Below are positions 22,852 to 36,036 of a stretch of 64,000 nt of DNA, piece by piece (position 1 is the first letter of the stretch; each line of letters starts with the position of its first letter). Where the stretch lies: contig NC_052136.2 in assembly GCF_016086655.4 (NCBI RefSeq), forward strand, positions 17,794,001 through 17,858,000. The letters run 5' to 3'. The position numbers and the translations under genes were made by a program. The DNA comes from Lepeophtheirus salmonis. Taxonomy: Eukaryota; Arthropoda; Copepoda; Siphonostomatoida; Caligidae. The notes beneath the pieces were generated by a model. That model was not told where the DNA came from, ran no database searches, and saw only the letters and a program-made list of their open reading frames with translations.

Positions 22852-23908
22852 TCTGTATATATATATAAAGAGAGATTGTGTGTATCTGTAGATGTCCTTT
22901 ATACGTTTCCATATGATTTTACCTAGGAGGATGATAGTTTGCATGGATGCCTCTTTTGAGCTGGGAGAGATTAAAACCGGGGTGTCGATTTTTGAGGAGG
23001 TCATAAAAGTGAGGCTTATGCTATACCCAAACCCAAAAACCGTTTTTGCAGCTCAAGGAGACTAGACAGGGAGTTGAGTTATTTCTCAATAAGTGATTGG
23101 CGTTTCGAAAGAAACTACACGAATTACTACGTTTTTTAAATTAATTCATAATCAAAAAAGTTATGGGCTAAAAAATAAATCGGAAAAAAATTGTAATTTT
23201 GTTTATAATTTTCAATGGAATATGGGATTAGTAAATGGAATAAAGTTTTTAGAAATTTGTCTGGACATTTGTTTGTATATGAGTTTGATATTTAACTGAA
23301 ATATCTTTCATTTTCCAAATAATTTTTCATTTTTTTTTATTTTTTCTCTATTTTTCCATTTTTTCATCCAATCTCAATTTTCAGTTTCTTAAGGAAAAAA
23401 TGACATAAGACGATGCTTTTTGCAAAATAAAATGCCGACTCAGCATCTTAATTAGAGCATTTTTAATTTCCGGAACATTTTATTACATAATTTTTGCAAT
23501 TTTTGCAAAAATGATCTAGTTATCAAGTGTTATTTTTTTCAACAACATTATTTTTCATAACTTTTTTGTTTTTGCAAGTATGAAAAAAATATTGATAGGA
23601 ATGTTTTTCTCTTACAATTCCAATAAATGCTATAAATAGTACAGAAAGCTTTGCTATGATGAGACTTTGTGGATTACACTACTTAACCGGATTGATATAG
23701 AGTGAAGAATCCAAGAGAATTATAATTGGAAGAATTATCAGGATCTTTTTCAACAACAACGAAACATTCATATCATAACTATTAGTATATGTAGTATATA
23801 GAACTATTTTGTGAATATTTTTTAATTTTCTCAATTAATTTGGACATTTTTCAATGTGATTTCCCTCTCCTTCCTTAGCCCGAGCAACGCCGGGTAACCC
23901 TTAGCTAG
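22852..23908 (+). mobile_element. Helitron-like nonautonomous element, copy 1
   Basis: The 3' end has the two Helitron hallmarks: a short hairpin (CCCG-agcaacgc-CGGG, 23879-23894) and, 10 bases later, the terminal CTAG (23905-23908) before a T. The proposed 5' end is TC at 22852 in 'gtctgtatatatatataaag', followed by the 'gattgtgtgtatctgtagat' leader. Insertion between A and T cannot be confirmed on the left. No Rep/helicase coding is present, so at 1.06 kb it would have been moved in trans. Homologous to 50369-53033 and, in part, to 28280-29545. Confidence 0.75.
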
Positions 23909-24111
23909 TGTATATATATATTTTTTTTAATAATAAAATATTTATTGCTACACTTCAAATAAAATTTACAATCAGTAGGGGCACATGTAAAATAACTTTC
24001 ACTTTTGATGCCCTCGCAATAGTTTGCCGGATTAGGTATCCTACTGCAATCTGTCCTGAACGAGTTCTAGGGATGGTGTATTGTTCAGCCAGCCACCGAT
24101 ATCAGAATTCA

Positions 24112-24714
24112 TTAAAAACTGGAGAGGCTGGAGACAGAATCTCCTTGAAAAGGCTGAATATTGTCTAAAAGCTGTGTCCTCTCAATCATAAATTTAGGGC
24201 ATTTATAAACCAAATGAAATGGTTCTTCATCCCTTAAACCACACCCACGACATATTGGGCTGACTTCATGGTGCATGAGATGATAGTATTGGCGTAAGAG
24301 ACAATGTCCAGTGATAAACTGAACCAAGGAGCTCAGATTTCCTTTCAAAAAATCCAAGAGATGCTAACACCTCCCATGTATAACTCTTTGGAGCATCGCA
24401 CGGCTTTGACAGCAATAGTCAAGGTTCGATCAAAGTGTCTGCCATTTGTCGATGTAATGGGCAGATACCTTCTCCCTAAGATATGACCACGGGAGTCCAA
24501 CAATTTGGATAGGAGGTTGATCCAGAGCTCCAGCTTTGGCTAACATATCAGCCACCTCATTTTCAGTGACATTACTGTGACCTCTTACCCAGCAGAGGGA
24601 GAGAAGGACCTCACTATCTAACGACCTCAAAAGATTTTTCGAATCTCGGACAAGATAACTCTTTGTCTCTATCGACGACAATGCTCCAATTGCTGTTTGA
24701 GAGTCTGATCAGAT
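24112..24714 (-). pseudogene. LINE (non-LTR retrotransposon) 3' tail: RNase H and Cys-His end
   Basis: Reading the minus strand from about 24714: SDSQTAIGAL, then LCWVRGHSNVTENEVADMLA, the end of an RNase H domain (catalytic Asp of 'DSQ', the 'W.RGH' His and the 'N..AD' Asp). A frameshift near 24430 leads into FITGHCLLRQYYHLM and a C-x2-C...H...C motif (ICRGCGLRDEEPFHLVYKCP), typical of the C-terminus of Jockey/I-type LINEs. The element is 5'-truncated, as usual for LINE insertions. The T-rich tract near 23920-23930 may mark its 3' A-tail, immediately beside the Helitron end. Reverse transcriptase is not present here. Confidence 0.85.
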
Positions 24715-25999
24715 ACAAAATTGGTGCAACCAGGTCTGTCTGTCGCTAGGATTTTTCTTCTTTTTTTTTTTTGAGTGGGGTTTAGGTTTTTTTTTTGAAT
24801 TTCTCGACTGATATTCCATACTTTTCAACTCAAATATTGTTTTTTGTTGGTAAAATAAATATTTTCGAGTAACTTTTTCAAATGAAAAAACAAAAAAAAA
24901 AATAGAAAAACACATTTAGAGAATGACATATTTTATTGAAAATAATTCTATATTTTAAAATGACCTTTTCGGAAAGGATAATTTTTTTAGTGGTCTGTTT
25001 GATAAATTATATCTTTATTTCATTTAATGATTTTTTTTTTTTTACATACAGCCCTGGATGCAACTCCATTTTACTATGACGGGAAAAAACCCATGTTCAA
25101 TCAAGGATTAAGGACACGGAACAATATCATTCTTACTCCTTTCACTTGCACGACCTAGATATAATTTTTTTTGCCCTCTCCTTCTCTCTCTGCCTAGAAA
25201 ATATCTTGATACTCTGACATTTATTTGTAGCTAAACTTAAAAAAAAATTACATGACTATTTGTAATCCAATGTTATTACATACAAAAAAAAAAAATATCT
25301 CATCACAAAGCGCTTTCAAGTGATTTCATCCTTCTGGATGTCGATCATCGTGAAGGAGAATACTACTATCCACAACTAAAAAATACATGCTAAAAGCTGA
25401 TTAATTTTCGTGTCAATGATGGATTATAATTTGTAAAAATCGATTAGAATATTGCAATTAACTATATATCTTGAAATATGATGTCTTCACTTATTTTTAT
25501 ATTCTTAATCAATATAAGTGGTAGAACCATGTAGAATTAATCATTTGTTTTTGCCAATAAAATCTTGGGATTTGCAAGACCTTTTAATTGATAAAGCTGT
25601 TTCTTATACCTCTTTTTACAAAATATAAAATAATACTAAAAATAACAGCATTCAAAGGAAAGTTTACTCTTTCATTTGTTTTCAAATAACTTTAATGAAG
25701 ATTGTCTTTTACATTTTGTTGCATTTTATATCAGAACATAAAATTCTTTAACAAATAAACGATGGAATAAATGGTTGGGTCCTAGGAGTCTTATTTAATC
25801 TCAATCCAATCCATTATATTTAATTAATTAAAATTGAATTCATCCTTTTTTTATTCTCATTATCCTAATGGATATGAGGCAAACTTTATTGATTGACCCA
25901 TATCCACAATTAAGTTATCGTAGGGGAGACCAAGGACAGTTGCAAACTTTTTTAGGTTAGGCTGAATTGTCTTAAGAGTGTTTTACTCATAATTAAGAC
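24715..25999. other. No gene seen; A/T homopolymer-rich
   Basis: Many runs of A or T longer than 8 bases and no frame with protein character. A short duplicated LINE flank is possible, but nothing specific can be supported. Confidence 0.4.
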
Positions 26000-26690
26000 A
26001 GCGCTTGCCTTAAACTATTTTGCCATTGGACATTTGGCCTTAAAACAATTTTGCCTCGAGGATATGTTGCCTTAATATATGAATAAATGAGATTTATACC
26101 TCGTTTTTGTTATTTTTGATTAAAATTGATGTTCCCATGGATTTTTTGAATAAAAATATGAAACATATATTACTATAAAAGGTATCAAATGGTTGTTTCC
26201 CCTTGGAAAAATGATGGGATCATGCCCCAAAATTTGAATGCATACACCAACAAAATGTAATGAGTTCGAACCAAAGACAAAGTTTGTAATAAAATTAGAA
26301 TAATAAGAAAATAAATAAACATGGCAACGATTCAAATGTAAGAATTGCTAATCACTTCTCCGTTAGTAATTATTATTACACATAATGGATTATTCATACT
26401 AAAAAAGACTTATGATCTACGAACAAGCAGGACATGAGGTAAGAGAATGATTCTATCATTATTTCAACAGAAAACAGGCATTTCAATGCATTTTATAATA
26501 ATAAATATTCAGTATTTTGATTTAAAAAATTCAAAAGGAGCATCAATTTGAACCAAACATAATCAAAAACAACGTAAAAATTTAATTTATTTATATATTA
26601 AGGCGAAATATCTTGAGGAAAAAATATCCTAAGAATAATTTAAAGCAAAATCACTGAGAATCAACTTATAGACGCCAAAACATTGCACAA
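26000..26690. mobile_element. Possible ~0.7-kb element with imperfect inverted ends
   Basis: The block 'gccttaaaacaattttgcct' with 'cgaggatatgttgccttaat' (about 26037-26075) is mirrored at 26588-26665, where 'attaaggcgaaatatcttga' and 'tttaaagcaaaat' appear. The arms are about 70 bp and strongly diverged. The words resemble the 'ttttgcc' motifs bounding the 3643-5557 element. No coding inside. Confidence 0.35.
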
Positions 26691-28279
26691 CATAACACCC
26701 AGTGTCGGCTATTGTTTGAATCTGTATAACGAGTACATCACCAGAATGTCTTTGCAAGGGAGGGGGAGCAAATATTTTTATATTAGAGGTAGGGTTGCAA
26801 CTATTCTGAAAGTATGTTTTTTTTTTTTACATTAACGCCAAATTTGAGATAAAACACCTTTTTCAAAATTTGTAGCTTAATTTTTTTTTTATAAAAGACA
26901 AATTAAAAAAATAAATTGAAAATGGGGCAGGAACATTGTTTACTTTTACTCAGACAGATAGCATTGTGAAAATTCTTCTTCCCATGTACCATTTTTTAAA
27001 TCTAGTTTAAACAAAAAGCTATAGCCTTGGTGGATAACTTTGTATAGTTTTCTCATACTTTATTATGCCTTTGCAAATTGTTTAGTCAAGGCGATTTTTT
27101 TAATTTCTATATAAACTCCTCAAAGGAATAATATCATTCCCTTGTTTTTCAACAAATTATATTTAAATACTACTGGAACAGTTGAAGCAATTTAAAAAAT
27201 ATAAATTGAGTAAGAAAAGTTAAAAAAATATTACAAAAAATCTTTTTTGAAGAATAAATGATTAATATTACCTGTTACTAACTCTCGGCCAATAAAATAA
27301 ATCTCTTTTCTAGATCAAAGTTAATTGAATTATATTGCTATACAATTAATTTGGCTTAGATTTCATTCGCTGTCATGTCTAATTAATTGATTGGATGAAT
27401 TAACGGCATATATAAGTAACAAAATGTACGCGTAAGTATTTAAATTCTTCTATCTTGTATAAATATTACCTATTTATTTTATAGTGATTTATTTTATTGA
27501 TGAGATGATATATTCTAATTAAATAATTCTTAATTTCTAGAATCTAAGTTTTGATTTAATTTTGCAAAGAGTCTTTTTTATAGTGTTCAATAATTTGCAA
27601 TTAGTAGAGATGTGTTGGTATCAAAATTTTGAGCTCAGTGTTTTCCTAAATGTTAAGAAGGCGGCGTCCAAATTGAAATATTTGCTAAATGATGTCTCCA
27701 TTGATATTATTGAGACAATCACAAAAACATTCTGCACCGATTTTAAAAAAAGTAGTTGATACTTTATGTATGGCTAAGTGAATTATTATTCAAACTATTC
27801 AAATGTATGAAATATACTTTAAGTTGTATTAATTTATCTTAAGTTTCTACGAGTTGTGTTTGAGCACTTTCTGCGAATTAGCACGACTATTTGAGGATAT
27901 TGAACGCACCCAACGCGGAGCTGTGACATATGTATTTCCTAATTTCAGAGCCTTGAAGTATTATTTTTTTATTTGGATGCATTGTTCTGGCTAACCATAC
28001 TGAAAATGGTCAATATTTTTTCTTCTTAATGTTTAGACGCCCTCGGTGATGGCGAGCATTATAATTTATGCATTATTATTAATTAAAAAGTATATATAGA
28101 GTGTTATAAACTTCAAATAAAAAAAGCAACATATATGCATGAAAAAAATGGGCTTACATAAAAATCCATTTTTTTGTCGAAAAATTAAAAAATTGAAATT
28201 TATATAGAAAAAAAATTTTTTTTTTTTAATAAATTTGGTAAAAAAAGTAGTGAACAAAATTTATTGTCATTCTAAAGAG
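26691..28279. other. No gene seen
   Basis: The open frame at 27562-27759 (plus) has no recognisable domain. The 3' side from about 28000 probably belongs to the reverse-oriented Helitron relic, but its end could not be placed because no CTAG plus hairpin was found. Confidence 0.35.
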
Positions 28280-29545
28280 ACAAAACTATTAATATTTTTT
28301 TCATACTTGCAAATCCAAAAGTTATGGAGAATAATGTCGCCGAAAAAATAAGCCTAAATAACTGCTTCATATTTTCAAATATTGCAAAAATTATGTATTA
28401 AAATGATTTGGATATTGAAAATTACCGTTTGATTAAAAAAAAAAAAAAAAAAAATGGAAGAATCATTCAGAAAATGAAAGATATTTCAGTTGAGAATTAA
28501 TTTTTATTTGTCAAATTTATATGCAAACGAATTTCTTGACAAATTTATACAAACTATATTTTATATATGAATCCAATATTTTATTGGAAGTTCATTTCTT
28601 TTGCACCTGAAAAAAACGAAATTGCAATTTTATCCGATTTCTTTTCTTAAACATAACTCCATTGTTTTTGAATCAATTTAGAAAATTAGTTATTCGTATA
28701 GTTGTTTTTTGAGACACCAATCACTTTTTAATATATAACTCAACCCTCTCTCTAGTCTCCTTTAGCTCCAAAAATCAGTTTTTGTGTTTTGGGTATTGAA
28801 TAAGCCCCTTATTTGACCCCCTCCCAAATTGGCACTTCTCGATTAGCCTGACCAGGTTCAAAGAGGTACCCTTGCAAAATTTCAGTCTCCTAGATCCAAC
28901 TGACTTATAATGAAGAAAAAAAATTAAATTTATTTTTTTTCAGAAAGTTTTTATGCGTTAAATTTATTTACAAAGCAATTAACAACAAATTTCTACAAAG
29001 TTTATTTTATCTGTAAATCCAATATTTCATTGGAAATACATTTTTTTACTTTAAAAAAAAGAAGTGTATTTGGTTATTGAATAAGCCCCTTATTTGACCC
29101 CCTACCAAATTGGCACTTCCCGATTAGCCTGACCAGGTTCAAAGAGGTACCCTTGCAAAATTTCAGTCTCCTAGATCCAATTGACTTATAATGAAGGAAA
29201 AAATTAAAATAATTATTTTTCCAGAAAGTTTTTATAGTTGAATTTATTTACAAACGAATTAACAACTAATTCCTACAAGGTTTATTTTATCTGCAAATCC
29301 AATATTTCATTGGAAATACATTTTTTTACTTTAAAAAAAAAAAAAAAAAAGCAAATGAAGCTACAATTTTTACCTATTTCTTTTTTTTGCCATAACATTT
29401 TAGATTTTGAATAAATTTAGAAAACGTTTTTGAGATGCCAGTCAATTTTTGATGTATGTCTCAACTCCGTCCTTGAACTCCTAAAAGCACATTTTTTGTG
29501 TTTTGGATATAGAATAAGGTCCCCTTTATATAACCAAACTTGTTC
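28280..29545 (-). mobile_element. Helitron-like relic, reverse orientation, with internal duplication
   Basis: In reverse complement this matches the inner and left parts of the elements at 22852 and 50369: '(t)tttttcatacttgcaaa' with 'ataatgt(c/t)g' near 28290, and the left block with 'tagtctccttgagctcca'-type words at about 28755 and 29475. It differs by carrying two direct copies of a 281-bp unit and a third partial duplication of the adjacent block (28540-28800 against 29290-29520). No terminus is preserved. Confidence 0.6.
28794..29355 (-). repeat. Two tandem 281-bp units inside the Helitron relic
   Basis: 'tattgaataagccccttatt' begins at 28794 and again at 29075, and the following 280 bp are nearly identical, including 'tagcctgaccaggttcaaag' and 'aatttcagtctcctagatcc'. 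The high identity of the two units compared with the divergence between element copies means the duplication is recent relative to the insertion. Confidence 0.85.
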
Positions 29546-30514
29546 GGCGTTGGTAAACAGATAAACTGTGTTTTACTAATATAGAAGATGACACCCCAAA
29601 AGAAATTATCAGCGTTATTCTATATTTTTCATTAGTACACTCATACGTAATTACAAAATGTCAACTCTTTTCTTTGTTTTTTAATTTTGACTAGGATGAT
29701 AATTCTATTTAATTAATCAAACTTTTTAAAAGGTTTACATTTGATATATATTTCTTAATGTTTATTTAATTGGTCGAATGGAGTCACGGCTCATATATGT
29801 TCTCTTTGTGAACATAATATTGAATACTATTTATGAATCACAGTTTATAATTGGAACTTTATATAATTAAGAAAACTACCATCATTATTATTTATTCCGG
29901 ATGCAACTTGATGTATTCTGCATTTTTATTTTATTTCATAATCTTAGACAAAACTACATATTGTGATAGGTAATGGAGGTAAGGAAATTTGACAATAATA
30001 AATGCAATTTCGTTTCCTGGCACCAGAGTTTAAGACAAATTCTTCATTTGTCCATTATGAAACTTGGAACCAATGTGCTTTGAAGACTATTAATATCTAC
30101 TTCCTCAATCGTCTTACTATTTGTTGTCTTCTTAAGAAAACTCAATCCAGGGGCCCCATCAATACAGCAATCATAAAGAATCCAAAGTCTCGTCCTTTGT
30201 CAAAAAAATATCCCTTCCACTAATTTCTTCATTTATTTTAAAGAATACAATCCATCCGACTTTCTACCTGCAATGATTGGGTAACAGTATCTCAAGAAGG
30301 GACTTCTGTATAAAGCTTATAAAATTGTATTCCACAATAATAATAAAAAAGGGATATTACAGGACACAAGCATATAAGTTAAGTCTTTGCTGAAATCTGA
30401 CGTTGTGTTGTCAATGATTAAATGCTAATTAGACAAACTAAGAACTTTAACATGACGACAGATTTGGGTGTATTTCATAGCCTAAGCCATTTCTAATATG
30501 AATTTTTGTTGACC
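29546..30514. other. No recognised gene
   Basis: A 73-codon plus-strand frame at 30002-30223 has no motif I recognise; a second frame overlaps its end. Nothing else is supported. Confidence 0.35.
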
Positions 30515-31900
30515 ACATTCTTGAACTGAAGTATTGCATAGAGGAAGTGTTTCAACTTGGAATTGCTACAAATATTACCTTTAACATTTTTCTACAAGTA
30601 AATGACAAAACAATTACCATAAATAAAGTTTAGATTGAAAATTTTATCCATTAAAGTTAGGAGTCATCTTTTTGCGAAAGGATGTATAATATATGTATAT
30701 AACGTATATTTTTATACAAAATTAATAAAGAAAGATAAATAGAGAATCAAAGGGATGAATGGTGATTAATTTATTAATAATATTAATATTATATGAGACA
30801 GTATTGTGTCCATGCCATTTTCATTTCATCACTGAGTATTTTTAATTAATTGTTCTTTATCTAATAATAGCATAATTAGTAGTGTAGTGGAAAAAATACA
30901 TTCCATCTGTGATAAATGTAAAAAAAGAAATTAAAATTAACTCTTCACATTCAGACTAAGCTGTGCTAGTGTACTGCTTTCATACTTGTTCATCTTGCTG
31001 ACCTAATTAAATCTGAATTTTCTAGAAAGCTTAGGTCTAAAATTATTATTTTACTAATTTTTTTTAATATACTATTAATTTTTATGTAATAATCATTGAA
31101 ATGTTTGAGTAGAAAATTACATTTTATGAAGTGAATCCTTGAAAGTATTTTTTGTCAGAGGATATCCCCCATCATTTTGTTAAAGGGGTATTAGATTACT
31201 ATTATTTTACATATAAATACGACACCCCATTTAGAAACACTTAATAAAATTTTCTGAAATTATAGGTTGTGTAAAAATACTTAATAAAATAATTTTATAT
31301 ATAAAATCATAGGCAAAACGAAGCTGCGCCTATAAAAAATCATAAATTTTCTGGCATATACATATATACATTAAAAAATTGCCGTGTTATTAATTAGTTT
31401 TTAAATGTATTTTTGTCTCATCATTTATTCAAAAAATATACCAAATACTATGATTTCATAATTTAAAATAAAATATTAAAAAAAAGTACATGTACTAATG
31501 AATATCTTAGAATCACCTCTTCAAAGACACATAATAAACATTCTATTATTATATAAGGCAAATTAATTCATAATATTCAGTGAAAAAATGAAAATGTCTA
31601 CTATAATATTAATATTATTAATCAAATAATCATCATTCATCCTTTCGATCCTATCTCTCTTTCTTAATTAAATATTTACGTTATATAATATATATATTAC
31701 ATATACATACTTTGTCAAATAGATGACTCCTTAAATTAATTGATAAAATGTTCAATTAAAGTTTTGGTTTTGGTATTTTTTTTTTAATTGACTTATAAAA
31801 AAATGTTATATATAATATTTGTAGCAATTCCAGGTTGAAACACTTCCTCTATGCAAGTTTGTTTAATAAAACAATTGTTTATTTCAGTTCAAAAATGTTG
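30515..31900. mobile_element. 1.4-kb segment with inverted end repeats
   Basis: 'tgcatagaggaagtgtttca' and 'acttggaattgctacaaata' (30535-30575) recur in reverse complement at 31815-31855. Outside this core, the words 'ttgaactgaa' (30521) and 'ttcagttcaa' (31883) pair again after a 24-base insertion in the right arm. Arms are about 60-85 bp and well conserved. The interior is AT-rich and noncoding. It is probably a nonautonomous TIR element; target duplications were not identified. Confidence 0.6.
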
Positions 31901-33112
31901 TCTTTGTGAACGATATATTAATAAAAGTCCGTGACTTTACGTATATTCTCTGATGCTGATGAAACAAAAAGGTTTTAACGTTGTACAAAGTCATTTATGT
32001 TCTGCCTTTCAATTTAAAAAAAAATAGAAAATTCACTTTTCCCTACACAAGGTTATGTGATTGGCCCATGGTCCACTCCAGACATTGGTAGAACTCATTG
32101 GAATGTGCTATGTCCAACTGAAGACTTTATTATTATTTTACATGCACCGGGTAGAAGTATTTATTTACGTCTCCAACTTTGTGGTAAATACATATTCCAT
32201 ATAATCCTTGCGGTTGAATCCTTTTTAAGAAACTCAACGATTATTTTTTCATTTTCTTTTAAAGTATGTTTATTATAATGTCACACAAAGCATGTAGAAA
32301 TGTGTTCAAAAATAAATATCATGAAGAAGGGTTTATAATCTTCATAAGGATATGCTATTGTGGGGAATTTTAATTTCTTTTTCTCTGCAGAGAAATTAAA
32401 AAGCCTCAATATATTTTATGTACATTATACTATATAAAAAGGATCATTTCGAAAATATTAGTCTCCAAAACATTTTCTAGACAGAATCAGACATATCCTC
32501 CTTCTCTTACAGCTCTCTTTTTCATATTCATCGTGGCGATAAATAAATAATTAATATAAATGCATAAATAGCATCTTTTGAAACTTTAATAATGATCCTT
32601 GTAATTTGTTAATAACTCAAAAACGATGAAGAACCATCCATTAATTTGGATAAAAAAAGCACATAAATGATATATTATGAATTTATGTAGAAAGTGGATC
32701 AAATACATGATTCACACAAGATATTACAAGGAGGGTATTCCTATCTCTGGGTTGAATAATTATTACGAAAAAATAACGTAGGATTAAAAACATATGTTTT
32801 CATCATCTTTTTAATAAATTGTTAACATATTTGTTATGATTACGCTTATTTTTAGAAAGTAATATTTATTTATAGTTTTATAATATTTTTTAGGGTCAAT
32901 ATTCTAGAGGATTCCCACTTTTGAGGGCAAACCATCTTCTTTCATCTACATAAGTAAGTCTTCTTTTTTAAATTCCTTATAAAAGCGTTGAGAGACCTTT
33001 CATAAATTCATAAAATTATCTTATTTTTATTTTCTTATAGATTCAAATAAATTAGGAATTTAATAATAAAAAATAATGATTCATTTATTTTCATATGTTT
33101 ATTAATTAAATG
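31901..33112. other. No gene seen
   Basis: No supported frame. A short hairpin with arms 'ttttaatttct' and 'agaaattaaaa' lies at about 32367-32402. Confidence 0.4.
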
Positions 33113-33735
33113 TGAATGCTTGTGTGTGTGTATGTCCTTCAATCACGGCCGAACCAATGGATGGATTTTCCTTAAATTTTTAATTTAGGTTTTTATGGCC
33201 CCAGAAACAATTTTGGCAACATTTATTTTTATCTTTTGGGGCCTTAAAATAGCATTTTTTAGCATTTAACCTGTACAACCTGCGGATCGGAGTGTATTTT
33301 GGATATTATAAGGGTTCTTTGATGCTCAGGGAAGCAGCGGTAGAAGAATTTAACCTGCCTCAGGTACCAACATGCCACAACACTTGAACGAATGTGTATT
33401 CTAGCATATTGGAAGGGGTTCTTGGTACTGAGAAATGTGGTGGTGAGGCCAGTTTAAACAACCTTGAGGTCCAGTACTTGACCTGCACAGACTACATCTC
33501 ATGATGTATATTAGGATATTAGGAGGGTACCTTGATGCTCAGGGGAACAGCTGAGAGACTTCAAGTTCGGCGTATGACCCATGATAATCAACTAATTCCT
33601 CATGCCATGAAAGAAAAGTGCCTTTATAATGCCTATATTTTAGTATCCTACTCATAATTAATCATAATTCATAGTTTATAATTTATTTTAATTTCTTTAT
33701 GTCCCAGGCAACGCCGGAAAAACCTACTTTATTAT
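33113..33735 (+). mobile_element. Second Helitron-like family, decayed
   Basis: The 5' part has the GT-rich leader 'tgtgtgtgtgtatgtccttc' followed by 'acggccgaaccaatggatgg', the kind of subterminal phrase common at invertebrate Helitron starts. The 3' part 'cccaggcaacgccggaaaaacc' (about 33702) is a mutated version of the CCCG...CGGG hairpin; the expected CTAG is no longer readable. Inside are three imperfect repeats of about 110-130 bp (see next entry). No coding. Confidence 0.5.
33295..33590 (+). repeat. Three imperfect tandem repeats inside the Helitron
   Basis: The words 'ggatattataagggttcttt'/'gatgctcagggaa', 'gcatattggaaggggttctt' and 'ggatattaggagggtacctt'/'gatgctcagggga' start three successive units of roughly 110-130 bp, each with purine-rich 'agcagc'/'aacagc' middles. 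They are GC-richer than their surroundings. Confidence 0.6.
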
Positions 33736-36036
33736 TAATTAATTTCAGAATGTTAACCATTGAGATGAAATAAAAGATAGGGATGAATCGATTTTCACTC
33801 GAAAATTCTAATTTTTTATCGTTAAAGAGGTCCAACATTGGATAAGCAGTTTACAATTTTGCAGATTAATTTCAATAGGATTATCATTGTATTCATTAAA
33901 ATATTCATGATAATTTCTTAAAAAGTATTGTCAAATTTTCAAAAAAATTAAATAAATACTTATTACTTTATTTTTATTTAATTTATATTTTTCAACAAGT
34001 TTTGGCATAAAAATCTAGAGCAAAAATATAAATAAGTTTTATAACTTATCTACTAATGAAATAAAAAGTATTTAAAAGTATTAAGGTCGTTCAATATTTC
34101 AAAATGACTTTCTAAAATTTTGATTTATTTATTTTCAATTATGAAACCTGTTGAAGGTCTAACCGAGATAAGCTAGATTTCGTTTATGTCTTAAGGAACC
34201 AAGATTGTCATACTTTAAATTTGTAGATATTACGGAAGAAAACTTTTTGGATAGAATTTATACTCAGACATATATTTGTCTTGAACAATACCTCATTTAA
34301 AGATGTGCTAAAATATTAATAAGTTGTCGAAGTGATCCAGGTTCAATTTTTTATGTTAGCCGTCTTAGTCTTTAAAAATTTACCTCTCCTATCCTTGGAT
34401 TCTGGTTTTGTAAGTAATAGTAAAAAAAACTCCAAAAATAGTATCGTATCAAACGAATCAATTTTTTCAACAAAAAGTTGATTCTTCGTTCTTGAAATTA
34501 ACTTTTTAAGTAGTAAAGAAGGTTTAATAGAGACATCAATTTCATTGCTTAAACGTCAAGTCTAAATAATTTTCTTATGAAGGATAACAATATTCTGATA
34601 AATTAATCAGACGTAGTAAAGAAAAAAAAAGACAAATCGGCAGCACATATTAAAATGTGGTTTAGTTTGAAAAAATGATATAAACAGTTATACACATACA
34701 TTAATATATATTGTTATAAACTCAGCAGACTGACAAAACAAAAAGTGGTGTAATCTTAAGCCTTGCTCCGGCAATGGACATCCTTAAAGTTGAATTCCTG
34801 TATTCCAACTTGGGCCACTTTTCTTGAGATATAAGTATCAGGGATGCCCTCTTTGACACTATTGTAGGGCACTTTGCTACTCCCTTTAGAAACGTCCACA
34901 GAATAGAGAAATTTAAAAAAATCACTTCTATGGAAAAAAAATGACCTCCCCGCCAAAAAAGTAGGATTTCTTTTCTAAAAAAGGTGTTATTCGTTTTGGG
35001 AAAAAACCAAAAATTCCTGTGGATGCAATCCTTAAATGTACATTTTGGCTTTCAGACAAGAAGCCGTGGAGTAATTTATGTCTACATCATATTACAACTA
35101 CTGCAGAATCATGGTGGAATATTTTTGGCCTGAAGTAGAGACTCAAACCTAGTCCTTATTTAGTATGTATCTTTGTTTGGTTTAGAGTGTAGTATCCAAT
35201 ATTGTTTCAAAATATTCTTTCATTTTTCTTTATTTCATTGCAGTCCTCAGTAAAATGTGGAGTTTTTCCGGATTTTGATCTTGAAACCGCTATTTACTTT
35301 GGATGGAACGATTTGGAACATTCATAACCACATCCATGGCTTTGACCTTATATTATTAAGGGCCAATTAGTTCGTATCTCCTTAGATAAGTGAATTTTGA
35401 CCATCGTGTTTCCTTGAAGTGGTCAACTCGCTCCCATTATCCACGAATATACCTTCTTGATCTTCGTTTCTGGGGATAAATTTTCCCACGGCGTTTAGTT
35501 ATTAGTGTACACGAAGTTTTCCTTACAGATTTTTTATTGAGAAAATTTACCTGAAATGCTGTCTTCTACGAGGAGAACAGAAGAAGTTTTCCAATGAAGC
35601 ATCACATCTATTATACCCAAACCAACTCCCCATTTCTCTATTTTCAATCTTCTATGTCCTACATTTACATTTACGCAATCATTGCCCGTCTTATTCTATT
35701 TCTTGGCACATTCTTCGTTATAAGTCAGACATCTCATAATATCTGTTATACTTGGTACTACCGTTGTATCCAATATTTGATTCTGTCAAGTATTTCGGGC
35801 TTATTTTTTTTTAATTGTTGAAAACATTGATTCTATTTTATTGCCTATGTTTTAAGCATTTTTTAGAGTGTCGTTTTCCATAGATATGGTCTTTATAAAT
35901 GTGGCAACTATATGAACCCAAGAAGTACTAGAGTTTAACCCAGATAACCTTGATTTCATATTTATTAGATTCCCATATAGACTCCTATTTATTTCGGTAA
36001 GAAGGATATTGCGAAGTGAAATACTTCCAAAAATCA
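33736..36036. other. No recognised gene
   Basis: Overlapping minus frames at 34722-34956 and a plus frame at 35594-35821 have no motif that I trust. GC is a little higher at 35290-35600. No repeats of more than about 20 bp were noticed. Confidence 0.35.
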
